From Gammaproteobacteria bacterium (GTDB lineage: Bacteria > Pseudomonadota > Gammaproteobacteria > Ga0077536): DNA of 64,000 bases. Made by a program: the position numbers and the translations under genes. The notes under the pieces are model-generated. The model was not told the origin of the DNA. It was given only the letters and a program-made list of their open reading frames with translations, and ran no database searches. The DNA lies in contig JAJFJQ010000073.1 in the NCBI GenBank assembly GCA_021773835.1, positions 1 through 64,000 of the forward strand, read 5' to 3'. How positions within the stretch are numbered: the first letter of the stretch is position 1; each line of letters starts with the position of its first letter. Positions 6,328 to 15,591 of the stretch are shown here, one piece after another.

Positions 6328-8613
6328 TTAGAACTCCAATGGGTCGTCAGCAACACGCGATACGCCAGAGCGCATGGCGACCGGATTGACTTCACGGATG
6401 CTGTCCACCTGGAAGGTAAACTCATCGTCAACGCCCCAAAATTCCCGGAACTCGTTCATCCATTTTATCGAATGCGAACTCACGTCACGGTATATCTCGA
6501 GTGCGACGTCTGGTAGGTCGTAATCTTCGATACGTTTTTTCTGTGTCGCCATCCACTGGTCGACGGGTACGGCTTTCGTTTTGCGGGCATCGCGAATGGC
6601 CTGGCGTTTGGCGTCAGTTTTCTCGCGATCGATCGTATAGCGATCCTCTGCCGCATCGTGGTCAACCACGACACCGCAGATATTCTCAACCATCGAGGGC
6701 GTTACGATGCCGTTTTCGAAGTCCTTTTCGATCAAGCTGGGGTCGCGATCCAAGGGATCGCCAAAGCCGCCCATGCCGCGGTACTGCATCAAAAACACAT
6801 CGCCGTCCTTCATGGGTTTATCTGCGGTCATGTTGCCGTGTGAGACCGTAAGGTTGCCGGAGACGATTTTCGCGATGTCGGGATCCGTCGGATCAGGGCC
6901 TTCGCCAGTCGGCAGCTCCAGACCTTGCGCGATCCGTTCGTGCATATCGGTATCAGTCATCAGGTAGACGTAGTGAATCTTACCCGGATAGCCGCCGTAC
7001 AGGCCTTGATGATCAAACGCGCGCGCCTGACATAGCTCAGTCGTCAACACCATCTGATCTGATTTGTGCGTCATCAGACACGATTGCCAGCCGTTGCCGC
7101 CGCGGTATTTGCCGAAGCCGTGGGCGTTCGGCAAGATCTTGCGTGACAGATATAGCTGCGGGAAGAGCTGCTCCCAGATCTCCGCGTTACCCATATCGGA
7201 CTCTGGATTCCACAGCACGTAACCGAAGTCGATGCCGTCCGAGATCGCGCGTGCGCCTGAGCCTTGCGCCGCCAGTTCGAAGTTCGTGCCACCAAAGACC
7301 TTGCCGTATTGGTCAATACCGCCGGCGTCGTAGGCTGGCGTGAGTGCGCCGAACAGGAATGTTTCCTCAACGAAGCCACGCATATAAGTAGCGCGGCCCA
7401 TCATGCGATACCAATTCGCCCAACTCGGCATCACCAAATTCCAACCCAGTGAGGTCGAGGCGTACTTGTTGTCCGGCCATACCATTGTGCCTTTGGAGAA
7501 TTTGAGCTCACAACCCAAATAGCTACCGTGGTTGAGGCGGCCATCAAAATTCAAGGCCTGCGACAGCGACACAAACAAGCCACCCTCTAATGCAGCAGGG
7601 GTTCCGTTGCCAGCCCAGTAACGCCAAGAGCCGAAGCCATCGAAGTCGATAGTCATCTTGCCGTTACCGTCGATCACCATTTCCAGCGGTTCGATGATCG
7701 TGACGTTACCGTCGGCGAGGGGTGCCAGTCCTGCTGAACCCTCCATTATCTGATCACAGGTGGTTACTTCTTTGTACGTACCTGGGATGAGCATGGTTTT
7801 TACCCGCTCAAGCTGGGTACGTCGTGCGCCTTCAATGTATTCATTTGTCGCCTCTTTGTAATAATCGAGGCCGAACTCATCAATAGTCGCCAGCACTTCA
7901 TCGCGCGCGGATATCGCACCGGTGACGCGTGCCTTGGTATCCAGGATCCAGAGATCCGGCGAACGAACGCTGCGTTCAGCGCGGACTTCGTAGTGCTTGT
8001 ATATCTGATCATTTTCGCCAACTTTCTCAGCGCAAATGATCAGCCCTTCGGTGAACCGCTCAGAACACAGATTCGGCATGCTACCAGGTGTGATGCCGCC
8101 GACCTCGAGCACGTGGGTGACCATGCCGGTCCAGCCGATCAACTCCTCCCCGATGAAGATTGGGGTGACGTCCATCACGTCCGGGATATGCACGCCGCCG
8201 ATGTAGGTATCGTTATTCTCGAAGATGTCTCCCGGTTTGAAACCCGGAGAGATCTCATAATCATGTGCAAGCATCCATTTAATGAAGCGACTCATCGTAT
8301 GCACATGAACCATGATGCCGCCCGAGAACACAATTGAGTCGCCCTCAGGGGTGTAGAGGCCGACTACGGACTCACCGACTTCACGGGTGCCGGGCGAACA
8401 CGCCACCTTCGAGCCAATCTGCTGTGCGCCAATCACAGTGGACTGCAACCGTGAATAGAGTAATTCGTAGCGAATAACGTCTTGCTCAGCCAAGCGCATA
8501 TCCGCGACACCGTTATAGTGTCCGGTCTTCTTAAGCGTTTGCTTGGAGTTCTCTGCGCGTGCACGCAGTGAAATTTGGACCGCTGATTCGTCTAAGGGGA
8601 CGGCTGCACTCAT
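6328..8613 (-). CDS. acxB: Acetone carboxylase alpha subunit (hydantoinase B-like)
   Basis: 761 residues of the hydantoinase B/oxoprolinase fold, the length expected of acetone carboxylase alpha subunits. Recognisable blocks are GDIFENNDTYIGGVHIPDV near residue 130, GNGTPAALEGGLF near the middle and YRGMGGFGDPLDRDP near residue 615. In characterised enzymes this subunit holds the Mn site and joins the activated acetone enolate to CO2. The neighbouring small cysteine-containing gamma gene separates it from ordinary hydantoinases or acetophenone carboxylase. It lies 27 bp after the beta gene. Confidence 0.88.
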   Translation of the reverse strand: MSAAVPLDESAVQISLRARAENSKQTLKKTGHYNGVADMRLAEQDVIRYELLYSRLQSTVIGAQQIGSKVACSPGTREVGESVVGLYTPEGDSIVFSGGIMVHVHTMSRFIKWMLAHDYEISPGFKPGDIFENNDTYIGGVHIPDVMDVTPIFIGEELIGWTGMVTHVLEVGGITPGSMPNLCSERFTEGLIICAEKVGENDQIYKHYEVRAERSVRSPDLWILDTKARVTGAISARDEVLATIDEFGLDYYKEATNEYIEGARRTQLERVKTMLIPGTYKEVTTCDQIMEGSAGLAPLADGNVTIIEPLEMVIDGNGKMTIDFDGFGSWRYWAGNGTPAALEGGLFVSLSQALNFDGRLNHGSYLGCELKFSKGTMVWPDNKYASTSLGWNLVMPSWANWYRMMGRATYMRGFVEETFLFGALTPAYDAGGIDQYGKVFGGTNFELAAQGSGARAISDGIDFGYVLWNPESDMGNAEIWEQLFPQLYLSRKILPNAHGFGKYRGGNGWQSCLMTHKSDQMVLTTELCQARAFDHQGLYGGYPGKIHYVYLMTDTDMHERIAQGLELPTGEGPDPTDPDIAKIVSGNLTVSHGNMTADKPMKDGDVFLMQYRGMGGFGDPLDRDPSLIEKDFENGIVTPSMVENICGVVVDHDAAEDRYTIDREKTDAKRQAIRDARKTKAVPVDQWMATQKKRIEDYDLPDVALEIYRDVSSHSIKWMNEFREFWGVDDEFTFQVDSIREVNPVAMRSGVSRVADDPLEF

Positions 8614-8640
8614 GGCAAGACTCCTTACTTTCGGTTTACG

Positions 8641-10776
8641 TTAAATATTTTCAAGCCAAACGAACTTACGCTCGTCCATGCGCGCGCGCCGGTTGCTGGG
8701 CACCAGCAGCGTAGTCGCAGGATGCTCAAGCACCGCGAGGCCATCGACGATATTGCCCGATTCCATTTCATCCATGTCGTAGATCCCGGCCGTTTGCCAC
8801 TTACCGTCGATGTATAACTTGCGCTCACCCTTGTATGCCGCAGCAGGTGGGATCGGTCCTTTATCGGGTAACTGTGGGAACTCCGGTTTGCGGGTCTCGA
8901 TCGAGGCGACCAGCGCGACTTGCAAGATGGCGTATCCCGCCTTTGGGTAACGCGCGGCCTTGACGTACATTTTTGTATACAGCTCTTCAAAGCTATCCAG
9001 TAAGACGTCGATATCTGCGGCGCTGCCGGTCCACTCACCGTCGAACGGTACTTCAACATCGTCAAGTTGCCCGCCGTAGCGTACGAAGGCGATACGCTTG
9101 TAGTCGACCTTGGTGTGATCCATCCCTTCGCTATCGAAGCTTTCGTGGGCTTCTGCTTCTAGCTCTTGCCAATGTTTGGTCAGGCCATCGGCAACGGCCT
9201 GTTTCGTTTCCACGTCGGCGTCGTAGGTAAGACTAAATAGGCTAGAGCGGGTATAGCGGTGTGAGTAATCGGTAGTGGTACAGCCGAATGCAGAAAATGC
9301 CCCGGCGAACGGAAATGTCATTACGCCCTTGAACGGCTGATTCTCGCTAACCCCAGCCAACACCATGGGGCCGGCTCCGCCGTAACCCATGAGCACGTAG
9401 TCGGCGACGTCGCCACCGCGTACCTGGATTGCGCGCTTGGTCGCGTCCATTGCTTGCTGCAACCAAAGCTGAAGGATCCCATCCGCGGCTTCATTGACAG
9501 GCAATCCAATCTTGTCCGCTATTTGAGCTTTCAATTCACGCTCGGCCAAAGGCAGGTTGAGCTTCACCTTTCCGCCGAGGAAATTATCTTTGTTAAGATA
9601 ACCGTTGATGGCAAGGCAATCGGTAACGGTCGGCTGTAGATTACCTTTGTCGAAACATACCGGTCCCGGATTAGCGCCAGCCCCTTCCGGACCCATCACA
9701 ATCCGATTGGTAACGGGATCAACCGATACGTACAAACCCGCACCACCGCGGATGCTGTCGAGTTCGATACTGGGCAAGGCCAAACGGAACCTGGCGATCT
9801 CGGGTTCGTTGTTCAGATTGAAGGTGCCGTTCGTGATCAATCCAAAGTCGTAGCTCGTACCGCCCATGTCGACTGCGAGTACGTTGTTGGCGCCAATGAG
9901 TTGAGAGACGTAGTGCGCCCCGAGCATGCCACCGATTGGGCCTGAAATCAGTGTTTCATGCAGACGTGGGTGGCGGATGTTGGCGAGCCCGCCGTAGGAC
10001 AACATCGTCGTCATCTGTTTGCGGAAACCGCGCTGGGTCGCGCTTTCTTCGACATTGTGTAATTGCTTGCGCACCGGATCGGCGGCATAGGCCTCGATGG
10101 TTGTCGCATTGACCCGCTGGTTCTCACGGATCACGGGTCGGATATGCGAAGACAAATAGATCGGTAGGTCGACGCCAACCTCGGTCATGATCTCGCGCAG
10201 AATCGCCTCCATCCGTTGTTCGTTTGCGGGATTGGCGTAGCTATGCAGAAAACACACTGCAACCCCTTCGACGTCCTGGCTCAAAATGTAGTGCGCGACT
10301 TTGCGCGCATCGTCTTCGTACAACGGAATAACAACATCGCCAAACATATCGGTACGTTCCGATACACCGCGAGTGCGGCGGCGGGTCACCAAAGGGTCAT
10401 TGTGAACGTGCGTTGCTGAATGCAGGCGATCGGCATGCGAGTAACCGGACCAGACTTGCCGTCCTTGCTCCATCAATAAAATGTCTTCGAAACCTTTCGA
10501 GGTGATCAGTCCAATCTGTCGCCCGGTCCGGGTGAGCAGGGTGTTCAGCATCGTGGTGCCGGCATAGACCGATACCTCAAACTGCGAGAAAGCAGTCTTC
10601 TCGTCCAGGCCCCATTGCTCAAAGGCGTCTTCGGTAGACTCGATAAATCCTTCGGATTCATCCCACGGTGTGGTTGGCGCCTTACCGATAACAAAGTTAC
10701 CGTCCGTGTCGACGATGAACGTATCCGTCATCGTGCCGCCCGCGTCCATCGCGAGCCCGAGTACCTGGCGTGTCAT
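8641..10776 (-). CDS. acxA: Acetone carboxylase beta subunit (hydantoinase A-like)
   Basis: 711 residues from the ATG at 10776. The N-terminal ASKHA-type nucleotide site shows MDAGGTMTDTFIVD, with a second phosphate motif VDMGGTSYDFGL near residue 315 and GYGGAGP further on. In acetone carboxylase this subunit uses ATP to phosphorylate acetone and bicarbonate. The frame also allows a TTG four codons upstream; no strong ribosome site distinguishes them. It is first in acxABC. No sigma-54 activator such as AcxR is next to it, and a sigma-70-like promoter lies just upstream. Confidence 0.88.
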   Translation of the reverse strand: MTRQVLGLAMDAGGTMTDTFIVDTDGNFVIGKAPTTPWDESEGFIESTEDAFEQWGLDEKTAFSQFEVSVYAGTTMLNTLLTRTGRQIGLITSKGFEDILLMEQGRQVWSGYSHADRLHSATHVHNDPLVTRRRTRGVSERTDMFGDVVIPLYEDDARKVAHYILSQDVEGVAVCFLHSYANPANEQRMEAILREIMTEVGVDLPIYLSSHIRPVIRENQRVNATTIEAYAADPVRKQLHNVEESATQRGFRKQMTTMLSYGGLANIRHPRLHETLISGPIGGMLGAHYVSQLIGANNVLAVDMGGTSYDFGLITNGTFNLNNEPEIARFRLALPSIELDSIRGGAGLYVSVDPVTNRIVMGPEGAGANPGPVCFDKGNLQPTVTDCLAINGYLNKDNFLGGKVKLNLPLAERELKAQIADKIGLPVNEAADGILQLWLQQAMDATKRAIQVRGGDVADYVLMGYGGAGPMVLAGVSENQPFKGVMTFPFAGAFSAFGCTTTDYSHRYTRSSLFSLTYDADVETKQAVADGLTKHWQELEAEAHESFDSEGMDHTKVDYKRIAFVRYGGQLDDVEVPFDGEWTGSAADIDVLLDSFEELYTKMYVKAARYPKAGYAILQVALVASIETRKPEFPQLPDKGPIPPAAAYKGERKLYIDGKWQTAGIYDMDEMESGNIVDGLAVLEHPATTLLVPSNRRARMDERKFVWLENI

Positions 10777-10810
10777 GTTTGGTTTCAACTCAGTTCAGAT
10801 GTTGGGCCCG

Positions 10811-10837
10811 ATTATAGCGATATAACGAGACATCCAA
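10811..10837 (-). promoter_or_regulatory. Candidate sigma-70 promoter of acxABC
   Basis: On the minus strand a perfect TATAAT (10811-10816) is preceded by TTGGAT (10832-10837) with a 15-bp spacer. It lies 35 bp upstream of the acxA start. No TGGC-N8-TTGC sigma-54 signature was seen here, unlike known acetone carboxylase operons. The spacer is short, so the assignment is tentative. Confidence 0.4.
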
Positions 10838-10841
10838 CGAG

Positions 10842-11915
10842 TTGATTTCTATTGCGGCGCACCAATTTTTGCGGTCGGCGCGAGGCTGCACTGGAACATT
10901 TACTCGAACACGGCGGTCCTTGTTGTTGGAGGTGATCATTTTCAATCGAATAGTAATTCCTGGTCGCGCCGCTAGAGGACTGATTTACCTTGGCGTGCTG
11001 TTGTGTGCCGTCTATCAATTGCCCCCGCTCCTTGCGGCAAGCGGTAGCCATAATGGTTTTGATGTCAGTCGGTCTTTGGTGCCGGCGGACAAAATTCAAT
11101 CCGGTGGTCCACCACGCGATGGTATCCCTGCGCTGAATGCTCCCAAGATGCTTAAGTCCGCCGATGCGATCTATCTACGGCCCTCCGACCGGATCTTAGG
11201 CGTCAGCGTAAACGGCGAGTCACGTGCCTACCCGATCAGACTGCTAAATTGGCACGAGGTGGTAAATGACACCGTTGGTGGAAAATCGATCGTGGTCACC
11301 TATTGCCCCTTATGTGGCACCGGTATGGTGTTTGACGCGTCGGTTGACGATGCCCAACTCGAATTCGGTGTCTCCGGCCTGCTCTACAACAGCGACATGT
11401 TGCTCTACGACCGGCAAACGGAATCGTTGTGGTCGCAAATCATGGCGCGAGCAGTGAGTGGTCCGGCGAAGGGAAAAACCTTGTCCTTAGTCCCGGCGTC
11501 TTATACGAGTTGGGCAAACTGGGTAGCAGCGCATCCCGATGGGAGCGTGTTGGATATCGATACTGGATACGGTCGAGATTATTCACGCGATCCTTATGCG
11601 GGCTACGATCTAACACCATCGCTTTATTTTGCGGTTAGCAGCCGTGACAATCGCCGTCATCCAAAAGAACCCGTGGTTGGATTGGTCTTGAACGGGCGGG
11701 CGAAAGTTTGGCCATTGCGGGAGTTGGCGAAGGTTAACGGCGGGGAGCTATCCGATTCGTTAAACGGAACAGAACTCCAAATTGAATATGCGTTAACCGA
11801 TCAGACGGTCCTGATAAAGGATACCACCGGGCACACCCTGCCGAGTGTGCCGGCTTACTGGTTCGCCTGGTTGGCGTTTTACCCGGATACACTCGTCTAC
11901 GAGGCGCCTAATTGA
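10842..11915 (+). CDS. DUF3179 domain-containing protein
   Basis: Up to 357 residues. An N-terminal hydrophobic segment (LIYLGVLLCAVYQLPPLL, about residues 47-64) suggests export or anchoring. The DUF3179 core is unmistakable: YPIRLLNWHEVVNDTVGG, then VTYCPLCGTGMVFD with two conserved cysteines, then FGVSGLLYNSDMLLYDR and ESLW. The family's function is unknown; the CPLC pair suggests metal or thiol chemistry outside the cytoplasm. The true start is uncertain: GGAGG at 10928-10932 points to initiation near 10938, which would drop about 30 residues. Convergent with the porin downstream. Confidence 0.82.
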   Translation: MISIAAHQFLRSARGCTGTFTRTRRSLLLEVIIFNRIVIPGRAARGLIYLGVLLCAVYQLPPLLAASGSHNGFDVSRSLVPADKIQSGGPPRDGIPALNAPKMLKSADAIYLRPSDRILGVSVNGESRAYPIRLLNWHEVVNDTVGGKSIVVTYCPLCGTGMVFDASVDDAQLEFGVSGLLYNSDMLLYDRQTESLWSQIMARAVSGPAKGKTLSLVPASYTSWANWVAAHPDGSVLDIDTGYGRDYSRDPYAGYDLTPSLYFAVSSRDNRRHPKEPVVGLVLNGRAKVWPLRELAKVNGGELSDSLNGTELQIEYALTDQTVLIKDTTGHTLPSVPAYWFAWLAFYPDTLVYEAPN

Positions 11916-11927
11916 CCCGTGCCGTAC

Positions 11928-13436
11928 TTAGAACGAGATATCCCACTGTAAGCGCCCACGGTCGTCTTCAACGTCTCGATTGAAAAATTCGTCTTCCAGG
12001 GTTAGATGCGAGAAATCGATCGTGAATTTATTGTTGTGTCCCGCTATGAACCAATTCGCACCAACGGTGAACTCTTCGCGGGTGTTATCCAACACGCGGT
12101 TCATTTCGTTGGGTTCTTTTACGAACGCATAGCGGAACGCGAGTTCCAGGTGCTTAGGGATAGACGGGAAGAGGTGGTGGAAGAAATAACCTGCTTGAGC
12201 GTACGCACCGGTGAAGTCATATTTCGTGCCGGTACTATCGTCTTTAACCGTTTTCCAGTGATATTCCTCTTGCACTGAGAATCCGCGCCACTTGAATGCG
12301 AATTCCTGCACCATCTGATCAACGGCAAATTGTCCATCCATGGCACTCCCAGGCCGTGCAAATCCATCGAGATTGCCACACCCGCTGGACGACCACCTGG
12401 TGCAGCGACCTTCATGGGTCGCTGCGGCAAAAGCTAAGTTACCGGTGGGCAGCTCAGTATATTCGACGTCGGATTGTCGCCATTTAAGATCTCGACCGAA
12501 AAAATTCCACTGCAACCGGCCAGTCCACATCAGTCCGTCATCGTCATTGTGGACACCCCGACCTTCGCCCGTAAAGACACCGCCGTAGTAGCGCATGTCG
12601 GCGAGCGTGTTCTTGAAAAGGCGGCCGCGTAGCTGCACGCCGACCTGGCGGTCGATGGTAAAAATACGATTGACGATGGAGCGCTCGACAAACTGTTGGC
12701 GGCCGGAAGAGTCGACCCGCTCTCGGTTGTAGTCGATTTTCCATTGGCCGACTCGCAGCGCCGCCCAATCCCACTTGTCTGCGGTGATCCGCCAATCGAT
12801 TACCCGTGCGCTGGCCGCAGCGCTGCTATTGTCCACATCGCGGCTCGGTTGCAGGTCAACCTCAAAGTAATATCCGAGCCACGGACGGTAACCGTGGCCG
12901 CCGATTTTCATGCGTAGCCGACGTGCCTCGAAGGTACTTTCGGTATCATTGGCAAAATCATCGACCTGACGATAGTCGCCAGACGTCGGGTTGGTATAAC
13001 GTAATTGCGCGCGCCACTGCAAATTGGTCTGCCAGTTTCCATCCCGCGTTTCCAGGCGGAAACCTTTTTTACCGTAGCTCGCCTTAACCGGGAACTCCTC
13101 CTCGATTTTTGCCGCAACCTTATCGGTCAGCTTGCCATCGATCTTGGCATCGATTTTTTGTTCTAGGTTTTTGTCAATAGCCGCATCGACCTGACGCGCA
13201 ACCATTTCCTCGGATTCGCTCGGCGTCGGCGTTGAGGCGGACCCAAAATCTTTACTGCTTAGGCTGGGTTTTTTCATCAGCGTGCGGTGCTGTTCGGCGG
13301 TAATTGCACCGTTGCTTAATAAAATATCTAGTAGTTCTTTGTCGGCAGCAAATGGGCCTCCAACAGGTGCCAGTAGCACAACTAGAATCACAATGCGGCA
13401 GTTTTTCAGAAAGCCTTGCGGCAACTTCTTTTTCAT
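11928..13436 (-). CDS. OprP/OprO-like phosphate-selective porin
   Basis: About 502 residues: a signal peptide (VILVVLLAPVGGPFAA), a periplasmic N-terminal stretch with a Lys/Glu-rich helix (about residues 65-120, likely coiled coil), then a beta-barrel with many alternating aromatic strands (NWQTNLQWRAQLRYTN and later) ending in aromatic F (DISF), as outer-membrane barrels do. It fits the Porin_O_P family, trimeric anion channels induced by phosphate starvation. The start at 13436 has AGGTAGG about 9 bases upstream; the frame is open for nine more codons. A Pho box 91 bp upstream supports the phosphate role. Confidence 0.82.
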   Translation of the reverse strand: MKKKLPQGFLKNCRIVILVVLLAPVGGPFAADKELLDILLSNGAITAEQHRTLMKKPSLSSKDFGSASTPTPSESEEMVARQVDAAIDKNLEQKIDAKIDGKLTDKVAAKIEEEFPVKASYGKKGFRLETRDGNWQTNLQWRAQLRYTNPTSGDYRQVDDFANDTESTFEARRLRMKIGGHGYRPWLGYYFEVDLQPSRDVDNSSAAASARVIDWRITADKWDWAALRVGQWKIDYNRERVDSSGRQQFVERSIVNRIFTIDRQVGVQLRGRLFKNTLADMRYYGGVFTGEGRGVHNDDDGLMWTGRLQWNFFGRDLKWRQSDVEYTELPTGNLAFAAATHEGRCTRWSSSGCGNLDGFARPGSAMDGQFAVDQMVQEFAFKWRGFSVQEEYHWKTVKDDSTGTKYDFTGAYAQAGYFFHHLFPSIPKHLELAFRYAFVKEPNEMNRVLDNTREEFTVGANWFIAGHNNKFTIDFSHLTLEDEFFNRDVEDDRGRLQWDISF

Positions 13437-13526
13437 AGATTTAGACCTACCTATATTCGGCACTGTCGCTAGTGCCGAAACCGTGGTTAGTGAGGATTAT
13501 TGTTTGACGCGGCGATTGTCAGAGGT

Positions 13527-13548
13527 GAATGTGACAAGAATATGACAG
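13527..13548 (-). promoter_or_regulatory. Pho box (PhoB binding site)
   Basis: On the minus strand the sequence is two 11-bp direct repeats, CTGTCATATTC and TTGTCACATTC. This is close to the PhoB consensus CTGTCATAWAW repeated at 11 bp. It lies 91 bp upstream of the OprP-like porin start on the same strand, so that gene is predicted to be in the Pho regulon. Confidence 0.75.
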
Positions 13549-13955
13549 TCACATGATGGCGCGTGTGGTCGGGAACCATCGGCCAGGTAGCCATGCAGGC
13601 GCTTGCAACTGCTGGCTCGGCCAGCAACCCACGAAACTGCGAATCGCATCGGCGATATGAGCGGGGAGTGTATAAGGATCTTGGTGCGCTTAACGCCGGC
13701 GAGTCACCTAGCGGACGGGAAGTATCGGAAATATAGAGCGGACGCGGCGCGTGCCGCCATTAACGGAGAATACCGTTGGTCTGTAGTCGCATGGTCCGGC
13801 GTATTAGTTTTGACGGGATCCGAACGCCCAAGCTGCCGGATCATCCTTTGGCCGCGATCTCGCCGTTGCAGTGCCTTAGCTTGAAGTCGATCAGCGATGA
13901 ACCCCACGAATCGGCCTGTCACCGCGCCGTGAACGCAATATTTATCGAAGTGACA
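13549..13955. other. Intergenic region with no supported gene
   Basis: About 400 bp between the Pho box and the hairpin beyond the next porin. Open frames on either strand here (for example 13603-13884) are arginine-rich, lack ribosome sites and show no recognisable domain. Nothing else is seen. Confidence 0.5.
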
Positions 13956-13985
13956 AGGATGCTACCTTTGAATAGGTAGCATCTT
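13956..13985. terminator. Hairpin downstream of the second porin
   Basis: Arms GATGCTACC and GGTAGCATC flank an 8-base loop, extending to AAG/CTT with one bulged base. It lies 20 bp past the stop codon of the porin at 14006. The following T content is low, so termination would be modest. Confidence 0.5.
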
Positions 13986-14005
13986 GGTTTACAGAAGTAA
14001 CGAGC

Positions 14006-15166
14006 CTAATAGGTGACGATGAAATCAGCCGAGATCAGAAATTGATCATCTTCCGTGCCATCGTCAAACGGGTTGCTGTTTTCCGTCGTCCAATCGTAGC
14101 GTATTTCGGGCCGTATCTTCAGCCACGGCGTTACGGTGTAGTTAATGCCGGCGGTAAGACCGAAGAAATGGTCATTAATGCCAGTTACACGAGTGCCGCC
14201 TTCATCCCGGAACCATTCGAATCGTAAGCCCGCGGCCAACACATCGCTGACGTCGTAGGTAAGGTATTGGTTAATACCGTACCACTTCGTGTTCTGCGGG
14301 GTGCTCAGTGATTCGTCTTCGGTGCCGAAGTCGTGCTGGAAGACATAATGCAGCTGATCCGAGAGATCGTGTGAAATCACAACGCTGTACATAGTTCGGT
14401 TGTGTTTGTCGGAGTCATCGACATCGCCGGTAACGAGTGATAGCGCAACCGATGTACGTCCGTCATCACTGGCATAACTAATGCCGCCGAGGAAATTCGC
14501 AGGCTCTTGGAAAAATGAATCCCATCCAGACACCACGCCGCCTGTCAGGCTCCAATTGTCGTTTAATGCATACGACATCAAGATACCGGTATGGGTGAAG
14601 GGCTCTGCATATTGCATCGTGTATGCATGCGAGAAGAAGAAATTATCCGGTGCAGTGACGACTTCGTAGCCAATGATGGTGTAGAAATGGCCGACTTTTG
14701 TCGTCAGACCGTTACCCAGTGGGATAAAAATCTCTGCGTAGGTTTGCGGAAAAACCAGCTTGTAGTCATCAGCACTGCTGAACTTGTCATCGAGGTTTGA
14801 CGTTGGTGAGAAACGTCCGTCGGTGCCATACAGCAGATCCGCTCGGAAACCCAAGCTCCAGCCCCCATCGGTTGGTGCGACTCTTTCGATGAACCCGTAA
14901 AATTCGTTCATCTCGATCTCGTTTGCATCGTTGTTGAATGTGACGGGCCCGTTGGTCTCGTCATCAGGATCGTGCGGGTTGCCGGAAACACCAACTTCTA
15001 ACCATCCGCCGAACTCAATCCCGTTTGCTTTAAGTACCGAAGCATCATTGAATTTGGTGTTGGTGATTGCTTCGTATAGCCCTTCGGCTTCGGCGTGTGC
15101 CGGGTTGGCTATCGCGCACGCCGAGAGGATTATCCCAAGGCCGAGCGTTTCTTTCAGATTTCGCAT
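14006..15166 (-). CDS. Outer-membrane beta-barrel porin (OmpL/bbp2-like)
   Basis: About 386 residues with a signal peptide ending NPAHAEAEG and a barrel of alternating strands, for example WLEVGVSG, WSLGFRADLLYG and KWYGINQYLTYDVS, ending ISADFIVTY with a terminal aromatic. The GHFYTIIGYE segment is characteristic of the outer-membrane beta-barrel family often annotated porin or OmpL-like (bbp2). Substrate unknown. The start at 15166 is chosen because AAAGGGA lies ten bases upstream and a signal peptide follows directly; the frame is open back to 15256. It is on the same strand as the phosphate porin but 569 bp upstream of it, with its own hairpin after the stop. Confidence 0.75.
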   Translation of the reverse strand: MRNLKETLGLGIILSACAIANPAHAEAEGLYEAITNTKFNDASVLKANGIEFGGWLEVGVSGNPHDPDDETNGPVTFNNDANEIEMNEFYGFIERVAPTDGGWSLGFRADLLYGTDGRFSPTSNLDDKFSSADDYKLVFPQTYAEIFIPLGNGLTTKVGHFYTIIGYEVVTAPDNFFFSHAYTMQYAEPFTHTGILMSYALNDNWSLTGGVVSGWDSFFQEPANFLGGISYASDDGRTSVALSLVTGDVDDSDKHNRTMYSVVISHDLSDQLHYVFQHDFGTEDESLSTPQNTKWYGINQYLTYDVSDVLAAGLRFEWFRDEGGTRVTGINDHFFGLTAGINYTVTPWLKIRPEIRYDWTTENSNPFDDGTEDDQFLISADFIVTY

Positions 15167-15591
15167 TTTTGGTATGTCCCTTTGTATGGTACGGAGTTGA
15201 GCACTATCTAGCGGAACGCGTCGCCGCATCTTCACTCGCGCAATAGGGATGCACATTACGTGCCAGGCCGGGGATCGTTTATCTTGGCCGTTCTACCGCG
15301 AATTGTTGGTTGGCTCGCCATAAATTTGCACCAAAATGGACCATCCGCCGCGATAATGCTCGATAGAGACACAATATTCGTGGCGGTGTCAGCAGGTTGA
15401 TTGGAAGAACAATCGGCGAAAGAAGTCGAGCGAGTCCAGTTTCTGGATAGCCGCTTTGTGGACGCCTGTGAATCAACGACAACGCTCGCTGCGTTCGTCT
15501 ATCTGCGACATTGCCGTATGCTTCTTTTGGCCTCAAAGCCCAATATCAAAGTCGGCAATCCGTCCTATTGCCGTAGGATCGCAGCTACACG
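15167..15591. other. Intergenic region, upstream of the porin
   Basis: About 425 bp between the porin start and the acyl-CoA dehydrogenase stop, both on the minus strand. The first part holds the porin leader. The rest contains an 85-codon frame (15279-15536, minus) with low-complexity basic composition and no ribosome site, which I do not accept as a gene. No tRNA or terminator was recognised. Confidence 0.5.

Noticed and set aside
13603-13884. 93-codon plus-strand frame in the porin intergenic region
   Set aside because: Composition and lack of ribosome site suggest noncoding sequence.
15279-15536. 85-codon minus-strand frame
   Set aside because: Basic, low-complexity translation without ribosome site; treated as intergenic.
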